Source of the DNA: Mytilus trossulus
Lineage: Eukaryota; Mollusca; Bivalvia; Mytilida; Mytilidae
Reading direction: 5' to 3'
Length of the DNA stretch: 64,000 nucleotides
NCBI RefSeq assembly: GCF_036588685.1
Contig: NC_086383.1
Span: 34,108,171-34,172,170, forward strand
Of this stretch, positions 51,376 through 63,479 are shown one piece after another; within the stretch, counting starts at the first letter, position 1; every line of letters begins with the position of its first letter. The notes beneath the pieces were generated by a model, which saw only the letters and a list, made by a program, of their open reading frames with translations, searched no databases and had not been told where the DNA came from. The position numbers were made by a program, and so were the translations under genes.

Positions 51376-51527
51376 GACCAATATATTGACAACGAGGCAT
51401 AGTATTATGGAAAAATTACGCGTCAATAGTCAGTGAAATTACTTCAAAAATTGAAACAAATGGGGAATGGTGTCTTTCTTGTAAGAGATAATCATTCAAA
51501 TATTGGAAGCTATTCCTTAGATGTAGT
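51376..51527 (+). pseudogene. Copy 3 first SH2 exon with two in-frame TAG codons
   Basis: It retains the phosphotyrosine-pocket motif as FLVRD and length 152 nt. One stop is a single G-to-A change of the domain's first tryptophan, the other follows TRQ. Confidence 0.8.
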
Positions 51528-52234
51528 GTAAGTAACAATTGAGATTTGTGTATTGTGAACACGTATAAGCAGAGATGAAACATCACAAACGAAGATTAAT
51601 CTGAAGGAAAACAAATACTCAACTTAACAGATATTAAAGTACAAGCTAAAATAGGGAATATAGATATAGGCATGATATCTTATACTTGTAATAGTACAGA
51701 ATTAAAGTATGGTGAACATGTTACCTGATGCAAATGACGATACCATAATGATTTACTTATAATTTTCATAATAGCTGATCATTGTTCTGAATTATTGATT
51801 TAAATGAATATAGGATTATAAGGGACATGAGTGTTTTTTAATTTGTAATCGGCTTTGAAGTAACATTCAGTAATTGTCCCAATTTAGAAGGAAGTCTGTT
51901 ATCAGGGAGCTGGTTTAATTTTACCACAAATGATTAGCAGTTGTCGTTTATTTATCCCGTCATTGTGTTTTTGTGCTTTGGTCAATTATCATCTTAAAAA
52001 CGTGTTATAGTACTTTTTTATTTGTCTTTAAGAATATAACTGTTTAGTATGGCGACCGGTTAATGCCATTTCGCGGTTTCGTGTTTTCGTGTTGTCGGTT
52101 ATTTACACGAATCTGTTCTATGGGAAGAACGTTATTAGTATATAGGATATGATACAATATTGAAATGTTCACAAGGAATGACCATTTTATTAGATATGTT
52201 TTTTTAAAGATGTACTCAAAAGGACATGTTATTA

Positions 52235-52495
52235 ATGTATGTGCCTGTCCCAAGTCAGGAGCCTTTAATTCAGTGCTTGTCGTTTGTTTATGTGTGACAT
52301 ATTTGTTTTTCGTTCAATCTTTTATATAAATAAGGCCATTAGTTTTCTCGTTTGAATTGTTTTACATTGTCATATCGGGGCCTTTCTAGCTGACTATGCG
52401 GTATGGGCCATACGGTAACCTATAGTTGTTTATGTCTGTGACATTTTGGTCTCTTGTGGACAGTTGTCTCATTGGCAATCATACCACATTTTCTT
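52235..52495 (-). repeat. SINE-like repeat copy, inverted
   Basis: It holds GCCTGTCCCAAGTCAGGAGC, CATTGTCATATCGGGGCC, GGTAACCTATAGTTGTTTAT and GTTGTCTCATTGGCAATCAT. These are reverse complements of landmarks at 32290-32600 and 58570-58930. Confidence 0.7.
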
Positions 52496-52499
52496 TTTT

Positions 52500-53680
52500 A
52501 TATGTTAGCAGTTTCCGTTTATTCTTTTTTTGATATTATTTCTTTATTTAAAAAGAAAATCTGCATTTAATGGAGGATATTTAAGGAAATAGATACGTGA
52601 ACTTATTTTTTTTTAATACACAAGCAAACTTGCCACATATGTTCTTAAATATAGAAACTAAATAAAAAGGTTCCGTAGTCCCTGGCACATATTTCATCTA
52701 TCAAATGTTATATAGTCCAAGGACATATCTCTTGAAAATGGCAATCAGCAACCATTTAAATACTTGTCCAAAAAATTGTTAATATTCAACTGTAGTGTAT
52801 GTTTGATAAAATTCTAGAAAGAATTGTCCCCTTGAGAGTGCTAGGAAGACTGAACTGATGGACAAACAATTGCGCATTTTTTTTTATGTTCGCGCAATAT
52901 CTTATAAGTCGGGGATAAAAAAGCTTAAATTAAACAAAAAAAGACTATTATGCCTGATAAAAACAGTCACAAAAGCGGTAGGGCTGATAACAATGCTGCT
53001 CAACCACTTTAATTTATCCTTAAACTTTAATATAGACATGTATCTCTTGAATTTACAAAATTTATTTGCTTTGGCGAATGGGTTGTGGTCGTTTTTGAGG
53101 TTTAAGTCACACCCTTACTCAATCAATTGATAAAACATACATATAAACTGAAAACAGTATTTTCAGATGATTATTTTGTGCATCACAATCATTTGCACTT
53201 GCAGTATTCTGTACAGAAATATCTTCCTGACAACAAAAAATGATCTTATTTTCCTAAATAATAGTAAGATGCAACAACAAACATAAACACAAGGAAGTTG
53301 TCACATTTGATTTCCATATAATAGCGAGCATATGGGAATCATATAAAAAGGGCATCATGAGAATCATATGTAAGTGTTCATCGGAAAGTTATATGGTTCT
53401 CGAATGAGAATCTTCTGTGTCCAGTTTGCCTGTGCATTAATATAAGATATAAAGCACATATATTTTTCTTTACGAATTCTTCTATAAAATGCAATTTTTT
53501 TTTTCAATATTGAAATAATATTTTAAAATTAACGGAAACTGCTTAAATGTCCTTTTTGATGCAACCGTAAAAGAAAAATCTAATGAAATAATACTACCTT
53601 GTAGTTTTTGTCAATTTCCTATATAGTAAAAAATTTCTTCCTACGGAAAAGGTCAATGTAAAGAAGAATCTTACAAATAA
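52500..53680. other. Non-coding stretch inside copy 3
   Basis: No exon or repeat boundary recognised. A 90-codon open frame at 52858-53130 has no identifiable domain. Confidence 0.4.
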
Positions 53681-53684
53681 TAAA

Positions 53685-53940
53685 AAGTGAAAACGCGAAA
53701 ATGCAAAAACGCGAAAACACAAAAAAGGGTAATTGAAAACTCAAAAACGCGAAGTCGAAAACTGGAAATCGGAAAGAAAAACATATTTAGCCTATTCGAG
53801 TTTCATATTTCGCCTATTCGCCTTTTCGGGTTTTCGACATGATCGTGTTTTCGCGTTTTCGACATCGAAATTGTGCGTTTTCGTTGTAAAGAATATGAAG
53901 GGTGAAAAACGCGAGAACGCAAAATGGCGAACATCGTTTA
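53685..53940. repeat. Low-complexity block of GCGAAAAC words, partly palindromic
   Basis: AAAACGCGAAAA-like words fill 53690-53760 and 53900-53925. Their complement TTTTCGCGTTTTCG fills 53815-53885. It opens overlapping frames of 92-102 codons on both strands that are not genes. Confidence 0.6.
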
Positions 53941-54184
53941 GTGACATCCATTTGACGTGGATCTGTATGCATACATCCCGTCGTTGTGTTACATGTATTG
54001 TGCTTTGGTAAATAAGATATTCTTGTCTTTCATTTTTGCTAGTTTGCTTTTCTATATGTCTTTTTTTGTGTTTCTTTGCTGCATATTTGTATGCTTTCAT
54101 AGTGATTAAGATTGTTACACAATATATATAGACTGCTGTGTCCTTAATTTTGACATTTTGTCATTAGTATGTCTGTTAGATTTA

Positions 54185-54290
54185 TTCACACATCGTTGTC
54201 AATATAATGGATTTGTATGCGACTGATATATAAGTGAGAGGTTAAGCTAGCTATCAATACCAGGTTCAATCCACCATTTTCCGCATATTT
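54185..54290. repeat. Short copy of the 13741/49606 repeat family
   Basis: CACATCGTTGTCAATATAAT, GAGAGGTTAAGCTAGCTAT and CAGGTTCAATCCACCATTTT follow the family order. A decayed inverted SINE-like piece follows at about 54520-54680. Confidence 0.5.
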
Positions 54291-55038
54291 TTCCTTTTTA
54301 TTGCTCGTATTTGAATTTCTTTTATTGTTTTGTACAGTTAGTTTTGTGTTGTTCTATTGTCTCAGGTCTTGGAGGGTTTGTGTCTTCAAATATATTTAAC
54401 CCAACATTATTCTGTGTATGCCTGTCCAAAGTGTGGATGGTTGAGTGGTTGAATTATGTTATATATATTTATAATTACTGTATATCATATTTGTTTTGCG
54501 TTCTTTTTTAACGTATGCTATACCGTCAATTTCTAGTTTGAATTGTTTTTCTATTTCATTTGGAGCCTTTTAAAGCAGCATAGGTCTTGTTCATTGATAA
54601 AGATTAATTATTGACCTATTGCTATTAAATTCTACGTCTTGCGGTTTCTGGTAGAGAGTTTTTTTATTGGCAATCGTGTTTTTTTCTACTAATACTTTAC
54701 CAATCATACAATGTGATGTGACATTTACAAATTATCGTATGTGTTAACCAAACGAAACTGAAACAACAAATTAAAGCTCTACCACTAGAATCTTCAAAAC
54801 ATCAAGAGATATCAAAGATAAAATTGTTCACATGGACTTGTGTTGGGTTAAACTAATTTTTGTGAAAATATCAAACCCCTCTTGTCTTAGAAACTGAAAA
54901 AGTACACAAAACAACAAACAGGTAAATTCAAAAGCCTGAATGCACTTAGTTTTTATGCTTATTGTATAGCATACAGTGAAAAACAAATCTAATTCGTTTT
55001 CTACATATATGCATTTGTATGTATTGTATATTTTATAG

Positions 55039-55249
55039 AACGAGTGATGCACTTGGTCATTTTAAGATAGAAAAGAGAAGAGAATGCGGACAACTAAAGT
55101 TTTCCATTGATACGAAGAAATGGTTTGATAGTCTGAAAGACCTTGTTGACTTTTACAAACGCAATTGTATTACAGTAACCAGAAGCGGTGTTGAATATAT
55201 ATTAGCTGTACCTGTTCCGATAGAACCCTTTCATGTAAAACACAGATGA
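55039..55249 (+). CDS. Copy 3 third exon: open C-terminal half of SH2
   Basis: It starts at acceptor TTTTATAG and has the same length (211 nt) and phase as in copy 1, ending at TGA. The helix WFDSLKDLVDFYKRN is well kept. The C-terminus (VPVPIEPFHVKHR) differs from copies 1 and 2. It belongs to the gene treated above as a pseudogene. Confidence 0.7.
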
Positions 55250-56550
55250 CATTCTCAAGGTTTTTGACTGGTGATAACAAGTCAGAGTTAAAGTAAGAAC
55301 GAATATTGTATTATTTCAAAAAGACAATTTTTAGACTCTTTTCTAATTGATAATAAACTACATAGTTGTTCGCAGTGCTGTCGTACAATATTTTTTTAAT
55401 TTTTTCTATGTACTTGATTCTGTTGAATTTAAATTAAATTGGGATGTTGTATAAAAGGGGTCAGTGTAACCAAACCGTAAGTGAAACAGAAAAATATGAC
55501 ACCATGACAAAAGAAAAACAGAATTGTAGGGCAAACAACAGTCTACAAATCACAACCAGAACATTGGAGTCCACCATGGACTCCGTGTAAAATTAGATAT
55601 AGACTCATATTATCCAAAAGGATAAGCAGTGATACAGTCAGTTTGCTCTGGTAAATAACATTACAATAATAACATGGAGAATTTGCATTCGAGGAAAATA
55701 TAACCAGATTGTGAAAACGACAGATGGGATATATCTGTTCCCATTTGTGATAAAGATATTCTGTACTTGTAATTCAAATATTGATGGTGTCCGTTTAAGT
55801 GAGGAAGGGATAACTTGAACTGGACCATGTAGAAACCTTGGTTGATTGGCTTCATTGTAAACAAAAACCCTCTTTAAAAAAATATAATTGGAAACACTAG
55901 TCATTGAATATCTGATTTATATCAACAAGGATATCTGTTATACTTTGAACAGTGACATTGGCATGTTGGTACATACAACCACACACGCCATCATTATACA
56001 TTGTTGCTATTGGGGCGATTTGTGGTAGTTCCAATCACGTGTAAGGAAAACCTGCAATATCGGAGCTAACAAATTTAAAGACGCGTTCATAATTTGATTA
56101 AATGTTATGCCGTTTGTTTTACGGCAGAATAAGGTTATGAGTATGTTTTAATCAGATTTATACATTACAAAGATCCCGTGGAAGTCAATGAACTTGTCTG
56201 CCTACAGTAAATTATGTCATTTGATTCCATGAGTTTTAAGATAAATGGAAAAGTTGGATATACATGATTTTAACTTTTTATGATTTTGGTACTATAGAAG
56301 CTTATGTTATTGTATAGACACCCGTCTGTTGTTGCATTTTTGCTCAATTAACTTTCGATAAATTGCTGTATAATTGATGTATATAAAAATACAATGTAAT
56401 TGGAATCATACAAGATATAGGATTTTTCGTTCTAGAAAACTGTATTACCTGGTCGATAACTCCATGATCGATACAAACGGTGTGGAAAACGGATATATTC
56501 GGTGAAACGTTTGGAAAACAAAGGAGCATAGTCAAGTTAACATTGGAGAG
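55250..56550. other. Non-coding stretch
   Basis: No family recognised. A minus-strand 88-codon frame at 55638-55904 (QPRFLHGPVQVIPSSLKRT) looks repeat-derived but was not matched to a protein. Confidence 0.35.
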
Positions 56551-56555
56551 AGACA

Positions 56556-56735
56556 ATAATAATCAAAACCAATGTGTAAACAAAGACTCATAAAACCAAA
56601 AGACATTTACATCAACAGTTATAAATAATAAACAAGAAACAACACGAACTCCAATAAAAAACGGGAGTGAAATCAGGTGCTTCGGAAGGGTACGCATTTT
56701 CTGCACCGTGTACGGCACCCGTCGTGTTATTGGAA
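56556..56735. repeat. Dispersed repeat, copy at 61886-62068
   Basis: The order AATCAAAACCAA, GTAAACAAAGACTCATAAAA, ACATCAACAGTTATAAA, GGGAGTGAAATCAGGTGCT and GGCACCCGTCGTGTTATT is the same in both places. Confidence 0.7.
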
Positions 56736-56739
56736 AAAT

Positions 56740-58565
56740 AATCTAAATAAAAATCAAAATGCATATCGGGAAATTTCAATTCTTATTTGAAAGTTGAGGA
56801 ACACTGTTCTAATGTATGACTGTCAATAAGTCCAAATCGTCCGTTACAGTTTATAATTGCATTTAAATGACCTCGAAACAATTTGTCACAAATGTTCCTC
56901 GATGGAATGTTATACATCTGCATTCTTTTGTTATATTCTCATGATTAATTCGAAATCATTATGTTTAATTTAGTTTCACTCAAAATACGTTTCAATAACC
57001 TTTGTAGGTGGCTGTAAGTCATTTTTTCTTCTTCTATATGTACATGCAATACACATCCAACATTTTTGACGAACAGCGTCATTATGAAATGTGATAATTC
57101 GACTGCAAATCAAACATAAATTCCATCTGACAGATACACACACATCAGATAAAACGTTTTCATAATTCCAACTTCAACTTTAATCGGCCTAAATGAATAC
57201 AAACAAATGTTTTACATATTTCCCTTATTCGATTTTGTGAGCCTTTTATACCAGTTGTCTTTATAAACTGTGCAAACGATTTCTCGTGAGAACAATTATA
57301 AATGATGATTTTACCCTACTATGCCTATTCCGACTTTTGTTACACTATACATGTATATATATGTTCATTTGTCGCCTGATCTGATAAAAGAACCATTTTT
57401 TTTTGTACCCGAACTAACACGTACATTTTCTAGTGTTTTGGACATTGGAGTGTTGTATTGGTTTTTGAATCGCTGTCTTACTTTATCGTTTCTCATTCTT
57501 GATATAGCGAAGCTGCTTTTTCAGGAATAATTAAACCAATGGTTTTGAGTGGTAAAAGTTTCAGTCATATTTTAGATATTTTCCGATACGATAACGATTC
57601 ATTTGTCCATCATTGGATATTAACCATAAACATGGTTTCCTTATCGTATGGACAGTCCCGTTCAATATTCCTGATTTATGACAGAGCATTATCAGACTTA
57701 TAAATGGATTTTTTAAAATAGGCAAAATGACAGTTTACACAACTAGTGAATCTTTAGCTGTTAATTATTCTAGATAATGAGTTCATGTTGCTAAGTTTTG
57801 AGTTTCCAATGTGTTTTTTTCGTAAACTGTTGTTGGTTTTTGGTCTTTTGATTTTATCCTTTAACAACGCATAGGCAATCAGTATTTCACGTTATTTAAA
57901 GTCCAGACTGACAGTGTTATGTTAAGTTAAAACAATTCTGTAATATATTTATACAATGTAATATTTGTAATTATACATGTTATATACACTTTTCTTTCCG
58001 TGTTGGCTTGTTATATACTATCATTGGTCCTTTGAAAGAAAATTGACATTTAAAATAACCTGTTCATAATTTCCTTTTACATGTACGATGATTAAAATTG
58101 CTTTGTAAACTTTTGATGATACACAAAAAAGTTATCAATAAAAAATAAAATAGGAGGTCTAAAACATTACCTTGGACGCAACATAGAAGACAAAGAGACA
58201 AACAATAGAACGTTAATACTGTAAGCAAGGTAAACAAAATGATTAAACCAAAGGGAGTTAAACATTTTGCTCTAGAAGGTTTAGATTCTCTTTTATTTTT
58301 TTGAAACCAGTTCGATTATGAAGCAAACTCAAACAGAGTTTAAGAGAATAAGGTTTACAATCGGTAGTTGAAAATGTACAAAATATGTTGAAAAGTAAAA
58401 CAATGAAAGCAATTATTGCGCCTGCAGTGCTCCAACACTCAGATAATTCTTCCACATGCTAGTGATTTTCAAATCAAACGTTTAAGACCACTTGTTCACT
58501 GGGGTGCCTTAAAATTGAAAGAAAATTTAATCATATGTGAATTCTTTCTCCAATATCATATAAAA
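56740..58565. other. AT-rich non-coding stretch
   Basis: Nothing I can support as an exon or element. Confidence 0.45.
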
Positions 58566-58569
58566 AAGA

Positions 58570-59060
58570 AGTTGATGTATGATTGCCAATGAGACAACTC
58601 TCAACAAGAGACTAAAATGACACAGAAATTAACAAATATAGTCACCATATGACCTTCAAGAATAGGCAAAGCCAAACTGCATAGTCAGCTATAAAAGGCT
58701 CCGAAATGAAAATGCAAAATAATTCAAACGAGAAAATGAACGGCCTTATTTATTTAAAAAAAATGAACGAAAAACAAATATGTAACACTTAAAAGAACGA
58801 CAACCACTGAATTACAGGCTCCTGACTTGGGACAGGCACATACATACATACTGCTGCGGGGTTAAACATGTTAGCAGGATCCCAACCCTTCCCCTAACCT
58901 GGTACAGTGGTATAACAGTACAACATAAGAACGAACTATAACAATCAGTTGAAAAAGGCTTAACTCATCAGATAAACATAAATACAAGTGGACGTGGCCG
59001 GGTACTTATACATCCCAACAACAAAAAGACACTATACAGATCTCAGAGTACTCGCAGTTA
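58570..59060 (+). repeat. SINE-like repeat, long copy
   Basis: GATTGCCAATGAGACAACTC, AGGCTCCTGACTTGGGACAG, GGGGTTAAACATGTTAGCAG and CATCCCAACAACAAAAAGAC appear in order. It is the fullest copy of this family in the window. Confidence 0.7.
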
Positions 59061-59720
59061 ATTGACAGCTAGTTCAAAGCGACTAACCAGTAATAACAAA
59101 AGTATGCATCTAAGACTAAATTATTAATCCGTAAACATCCAACATCCAATGGATTTAGTGTAAAGACGTCATAAGCAGTAAAAGAAAAACGTGATTTTGT
59201 GCAATGCCAAGATACAGGTATCGACAGATTGTAGACCCATGAATGTGTATATGTTATATATATTAACTTACTGATAACACAATCAATATTTATACCAATA
59301 AAAAACATATCCATTGATCTTATAACAGTGTTGAATTGGTAACCTTTTAAAATAAGTTTATTTAAAGGAGCGATAAATTTACAAGGATTATTTCTAAATT
59401 TCAGGGCACGGTTAACAACATTTACTTATTTTTAGTTAATACTTATTCATTACATGTAATGAAATCGAGTGGACACAAAGACATGACTCACGAAAACCTC
59501 ATTTTAACAAATAGTGTGACTATTAAGTCTTGTTGTCGTATGAAATTTATTTATTTTATTGTATCATTTATAATGAATTTAGAACATATCTACTAGAATT
59601 ACGTGCAAACCTTTTATTTAGCGTAAATTGATTTCCATTAAAGAGTCATTTACACATTAAGTGAAATACAATAAAATATATGTCATTGAATTCTTTATAT
59701 ATCTTATTTTAATTAAATAA
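59061..59720. other. Non-coding stretch
   Basis: Nothing recognised. An 81-codon minus-strand frame at 59069-59314 has no identifiable domain. Confidence 0.4.
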
Positions 59721-59724
59721 ATGT

Positions 59725-59875
59725 GTCAGGATGGTCCTAGAACCATCGTAGTTAGGACTGTCCTGGCATGCCTAAAATAGCTTTGTTTTACATCCTACGA
59801 CATGTCTCAGGCACGTCCTAAGACCATCCTAAATAATGGCATAAGGCCTATCTTAGGACATATCATAGGATATTT
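59725..59875. repeat. Short-word repeat around GTCCTA / TAGGAC
   Basis: GTCCTA, ATCCTA and their complements TAGGAC and TAGGAT recur about ten times in 150 bp, in both orientations. It directly borders the retroelement fragment at 59853. Confidence 0.4.
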
Positions 59876-60100
59876 CATTGACACGGCCCCAGTTCTTCCT
59901 CTTTGGTTTAAATTCCAAAGGAACATCTTTTGTAAGTGTCGTGAGGGTATATGTTGAGTTTCCAAGTAAATTGACAAATTCTAATGTATTTAACCAGCAG
60001 TTATTGTAATGATATTTACAACCAAAATTTATGTATTGTGGCGCTTTTTCTGCGGGGAAAACAGCACATTTGTCATGGAGGTACGACAAGTGTTTTGCAA
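59853..60100 (-). pseudogene. Reverse-transcriptase family N-terminal fragment
   Basis: DKCAVFPAEKAPQYINFGCK then GNSTYTLTTLTKDV matches the region N-terminal to the polymerase core, as in 22768-23088. It breaks off after that. It lies downstream of the C-terminal fragment at 62101-62565 on the same strand, so the two are not one colinear copy. Confidence 0.6.
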
Positions 60101-60565
60101 CATTTGGGTCTTTAAAAAAAAATTACTAGATCTAGATCGTGATATAAAACACATATTCTGATTACTTCAAATCATGTACATGCAAGTATAAACGTATTAT
60201 GAGTTTAAATTATTTTTTCACAAATATTCAATGACGGTGACTTTTATGAATTTATTGTGAGTAAAACTGCCAGACACTCTGCAACGTTTTCGCGGGAAGA
60301 TACACATTCATATATGAACTCAGTTTCCTTACTTAGTAGAAGAAGATGAAAAAGATTTATTGTCAATATCGTGCAATACATTCAATAATAAACTTACTTT
60401 GCACTTCCAGCTGTTGTAAACAAGGACACCTGTCGGGGATCACTATATAAAACTGACATAACAGATCCTTGCAACTTTGCAAGAATTCCCTCCTTTTGAA
60501 TTTTGACTTTGCTAAAAGTTTGCGACATCTCTTTTTGTGTGGCAATGAATGTATCAGAACAATTA

Positions 60566-60714
60566 GTTATGAAAGGTACTAGGATTATAATTTAGTATGC
60601 CAGACGCGTGTTTCGTCTACATAAGACTCATCAGTGACGCTCATATCAAAATATTTATAAACCCAAACAAGTACAAAGTTGAAGAGCATTAAGGATAAAA
60701 TATTCCAAAAATGC
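60566..60714 (-). mobile_element. 356-bp hammerhead repeat, truncated, inside the piggyBac relic
   Basis: It begins GTTATGAAAGGTACTAGGAT and is cut at about 60714 after AAGTTGAAGAGCATTAAGG. It carries the best-preserved ribozyme core of its family. Confidence 0.7.
60597..60640 (-). ncRNA. Hammerhead ribozyme with intact core (356-bp family)
   Basis: On the minus strand, CUGAUGA, stem II GUCU/AGAC with loop UAUGU, GAAA, and GUC at the cleavage site are all present. Stem I keeps four pairs before a mismatch. Stem III (ACACGCGU) has a mismatch, so folding may be weak. Confidence 0.72.
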
Positions 60715-61885
60715 ACCCCTGTTTCTAAGGTCATATACAACTTTAAGACTGGAAAACCAGCTGTCAAAGTCACATGCTGGTGGTTTCTAAAGTTGGGCCT
60801 CATCAGATGCATACCAACTTTGTTTCTAGAAATATATAAAATGCATGGCATTGCATTGAATACACTGCATCGTTTATTATAGATACACGTGACAACGAAT
60901 CTGAATCCGTTATATAAAATACGAAATAAGTAATAATTCATGTCGATAGTCATTATCTTTATAATACATCAAAGGCCTGCTACGAAAATGTTTGTTTATG
61001 GTTTTATGATTATATTTCTTTTTACAATATAAATGTAGTTCAAAGTGGTCACAATGCTCATGTGTTCTATTCTATATTGCGTTTGAGGTAACGGTATGTC
61101 AAAGTTTGAGAAACCTAAATTGAACTGATATATTTTATTAACTGAACACGACCCTTATCAATTTTCTAGTGTACATGAAAAAATGTTGACTAATGTTACA
61201 TTGTTTGATGCTTAATATAAACAATAAGACGAAACTCAAGTTAATGATTTCCAGACTTGAATTATCCGTCGGAAATGAAGCAATATAAAAATATAGTAAA
61301 ATAATTTCAACAGCATACATTTGTCCATCAGAATAACGAGGTGCATTTGATTTGCCTTTTTACATTTGTAATTGATGTATGTATCCACTGCCCGATTCAG
61401 CAAGAAACCATGCTTTGACACTCCATATGTTTGCCTTTAAATTAGCAATGCATTTCTTTAAAAGGTGTCTTCCTGTGAAATAAATCATTTTTTCAAACAT
61501 TTTGCAAAAGACTGAAATGATTTAATAAGCTGGGAACACATACATTGTAGATAATTTATTGATACAATACTGTGAATAAAGTGAAGCAATAATGATGTAA
61601 ATTATTAACACTTTAATATCTGACAAATCCTGAAGACATTGGTGAACAGTTTACTAGAAACATTCCAAAATTCAAAAAGAACATCATCATGAATAATTAT
61701 TCTTACCTGTAATTTTCCTTAATAGTTCCTTTCAAAAATCCTATAAGATTAGAAACTTTACAACCAGCTTGGATTCTCTTGACTGCTAAACCATTGTCCA
61801 TGTTGTCCTTACAAGGCAAACACCCTAAAATTTCCTGAAATCTATTTCTGAACATAGTCTGGGAAAATTTTGGAGTGTATGTCAT

Positions 61886-62572
61886 TAAAGACAATAACAA
61901 TCAAAACCAAGGAGTAAACAAAGACTCATAAAACCAAAGCACATTTACATCAACAGTTATAAACAATAAATAAGAAACAACACGAACTCCACTAAAACCG
62001 GGAGTGAAATCAGGTGCTCCAGAAGGGTAAGCATTTCCTGCACCGTATACGGCACCCGTCGTGTTATTTCTTTGGTCAGTTCGGTAATGATCGAAGGTTA
62101 TTATGACTGCGGAAGAATATCAGATATAATTTCTGACCCACTTTTGTCGTAATGGCCATTAAAGTCATGATTGCGACCGTAAATTTTCTTTGAGAGTGAT
62201 GACCCTAATTTGATTGATTCATAACCCTGTCTTAGCAACTTTTGAGAAAGCAGTATTCCTCGTTCAACAAAATCAATGTACTTTGAGCTAGCTCTATAGT
62301 AACGTATCAATTGTGACACATATACTCCATATGCCGGTGCCGCGGGGATGTTGCTAAACAGAAATGGAAAGTTGACTATAGGAAAACTAAAAGCATCGCG
62401 TTTGTCATAAATTTTGGTATTCAACCTACCATCAGTAGTGAGTTGGAGAAAAAGGTATAAATATGAAGCAGATTTATCTGTGTCGGTAGTATCTTCAATT
62501 TCAAGTTCACTTGGATATATTGAATGTAAGTGATCACTGACTCTATTATTATTAAGAGACAGTACATCGATT
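61886..62572 (-). pseudogene. Reverse-transcriptase family C-terminal fragment inserted in the piggyBac relic
   Basis: The minus strand starts at about 62572 with LSLNNNRVSDHLHSIYPSEL and DTTDTDKSASYL, then continues (62424-62101) NTKIYDKRDAFSFPIVNFPF, AAPAYGVYVSQLIRYYRA and KKIYGRNHDFN. At least one frameshift lies between the two. The 3' part (62068-61886) is a repeat also found at 56556-56735. It is a 5'-truncated insertion and the best-preserved copy of this family here. The polymerase active site is not included. Confidence 0.7.
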
Positions 62573-63415
62573 TATCAAGGCATTGCAACATTATACATCG
62601 TATACTCAAAGATGTTTATCTATAATACTGACCATGGTTCATTAATGAAGTTTTTTCCATATTTGTTTGCCCAATATGAAGCATAGGAAGGCTTCTTTGC
62701 AATTCCTAAGGCTGACATTAATCCCAAAAAGCATTGATTTCTTGCTTGGAAACTTGTTTCCAGTGGTTCCTTCTTGCTTGTGGAGTTGGATCATTAGCAT
62801 GCTATATGGTTCTAGCATACATATTTGTTTCTTCCACGATTATATCAAACAAACTGCTGTCATATTCATTAACGAATATCTCATTATATTCACAAGCAGT
62901 AACATTTGCGTCAAATCCAACATTACCATGATCTGGAACGAAAGGCGGCTATCTGTTTGACTTTAGCTTTATAACAGTACACCACGGTCTATTTCGGATG
63001 TTACCATGTCTGTCGATTTCATTGTCTAAATCTTCAACATTCGTGTCATAAAAGTCAGACATATAAAAAGTTATGAAAGGTTCCAGAATTATAATTTAAT
63101 ACGCCAGACGTGCATTTTGTCTACATACGACTCACCAGTGACGCTCGAATAAAGAGCAAGAGCATGAGGTCCCATAACTAAAAAAAAATGTTTTGCCAAA
63201 TACGGATTAGGAAATATAGTGTTATAGATATCAGTCTCATTTTTCCCGTCTTCTGTTAACAAAATTTTTCAGAGACTGCACACCTAATTTTCACCGTGAT
63301 TATAAAGTCATGACGTCATTATCTTAACGTGAATTTAAATAAACCATGGTCAGTATTATAGATATACATATTTGAGTATACGATATATAATGTTGCAATG
63401 TCTTGATTGAACACC
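62572..63415. repeat. Inverted repeat of a piggyBac-relic segment
   Basis: About 62572-62645 recurs inverted at about 63340-63410. Shared words are ACCATGGTCAGTATTATAGAT, TTTGAGTATACGAT and TATAATGTTGCAATG. The arms are about 70 bp and roughly 90 percent alike, 700 bp apart. Confidence 0.7.
63065..63215 (-). mobile_element. 356-bp hammerhead repeat, truncated
   Basis: It starts GTTATGAAAGGTTCCAGAAT. The ribozyme at 63101-63144 has CUGGUGA and CAAAA in place of the core, so it is inactive. Confidence 0.65.
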
Positions 63416-63479
63416 CGCATGACATGTACGTCGTTTACACTATAAAGATACATATTTCGCCATAGCATCAAAAGGGTTA

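Larger units (their letters stand above)
51376..55249 (+). pseudogene. B-box/SH2 family copy 3, SH2 half only, with stops
   Basis: Two exons are recognisable: 51376-51527 and 55039-55249. The first is again exactly 152 nt with good splice sites (TTTCAG, GTAAGT). It reads YYGKITR, KLLQKLKQMGNGVFLVRDN and YSLDV, but the invariant Trp codon is TAG and a second TAG follows TRQ. The second exon is fully open for 69 codons: DALGHFKIEKRRECGQLKF, WFDSLKDLVDFYKRN, and a divergent end. No B-box exon was found between copy 2 and here. The open last exon beside a twice-stopped first exon suggests recent loss, or use of that exon in another transcript. Confidence 0.78.
60400..62945 (-). pseudogene. piggyBac-like transposase relic, interrupted
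   Basis: The pieces appear in N-to-C order on the minus strand. 62945-62625 reads EYNEIFVNEYDSSLFDIIVE, WKQVSKQEINAFW, a stop and frameshift, then ALGIAKKPSYASYWAN. 61885-61703 reads TPKFSQTMFRNRFQEILGCL. About 61425-61363 reads SVKAWFLAESGSGYIHQLQM before a stop, part of the catalytic fold. About 60530-60410 reads QTFSKVKIQKEGILAKLQ then VSLFTTAGSAK near the end. These match the usual piggyBac/PGBD order by eye. The gene is broken by stops, frameshifts and inserts at 61886-62572 and 60566-60714. It is an old dead transposon. Confidence 0.7.

Noticed and set aside
53733..54100. Overlapping open frames on both strands
   Set aside because: They are a low-complexity GCGAAAAC and TTTTCGCG block, not protein-like.
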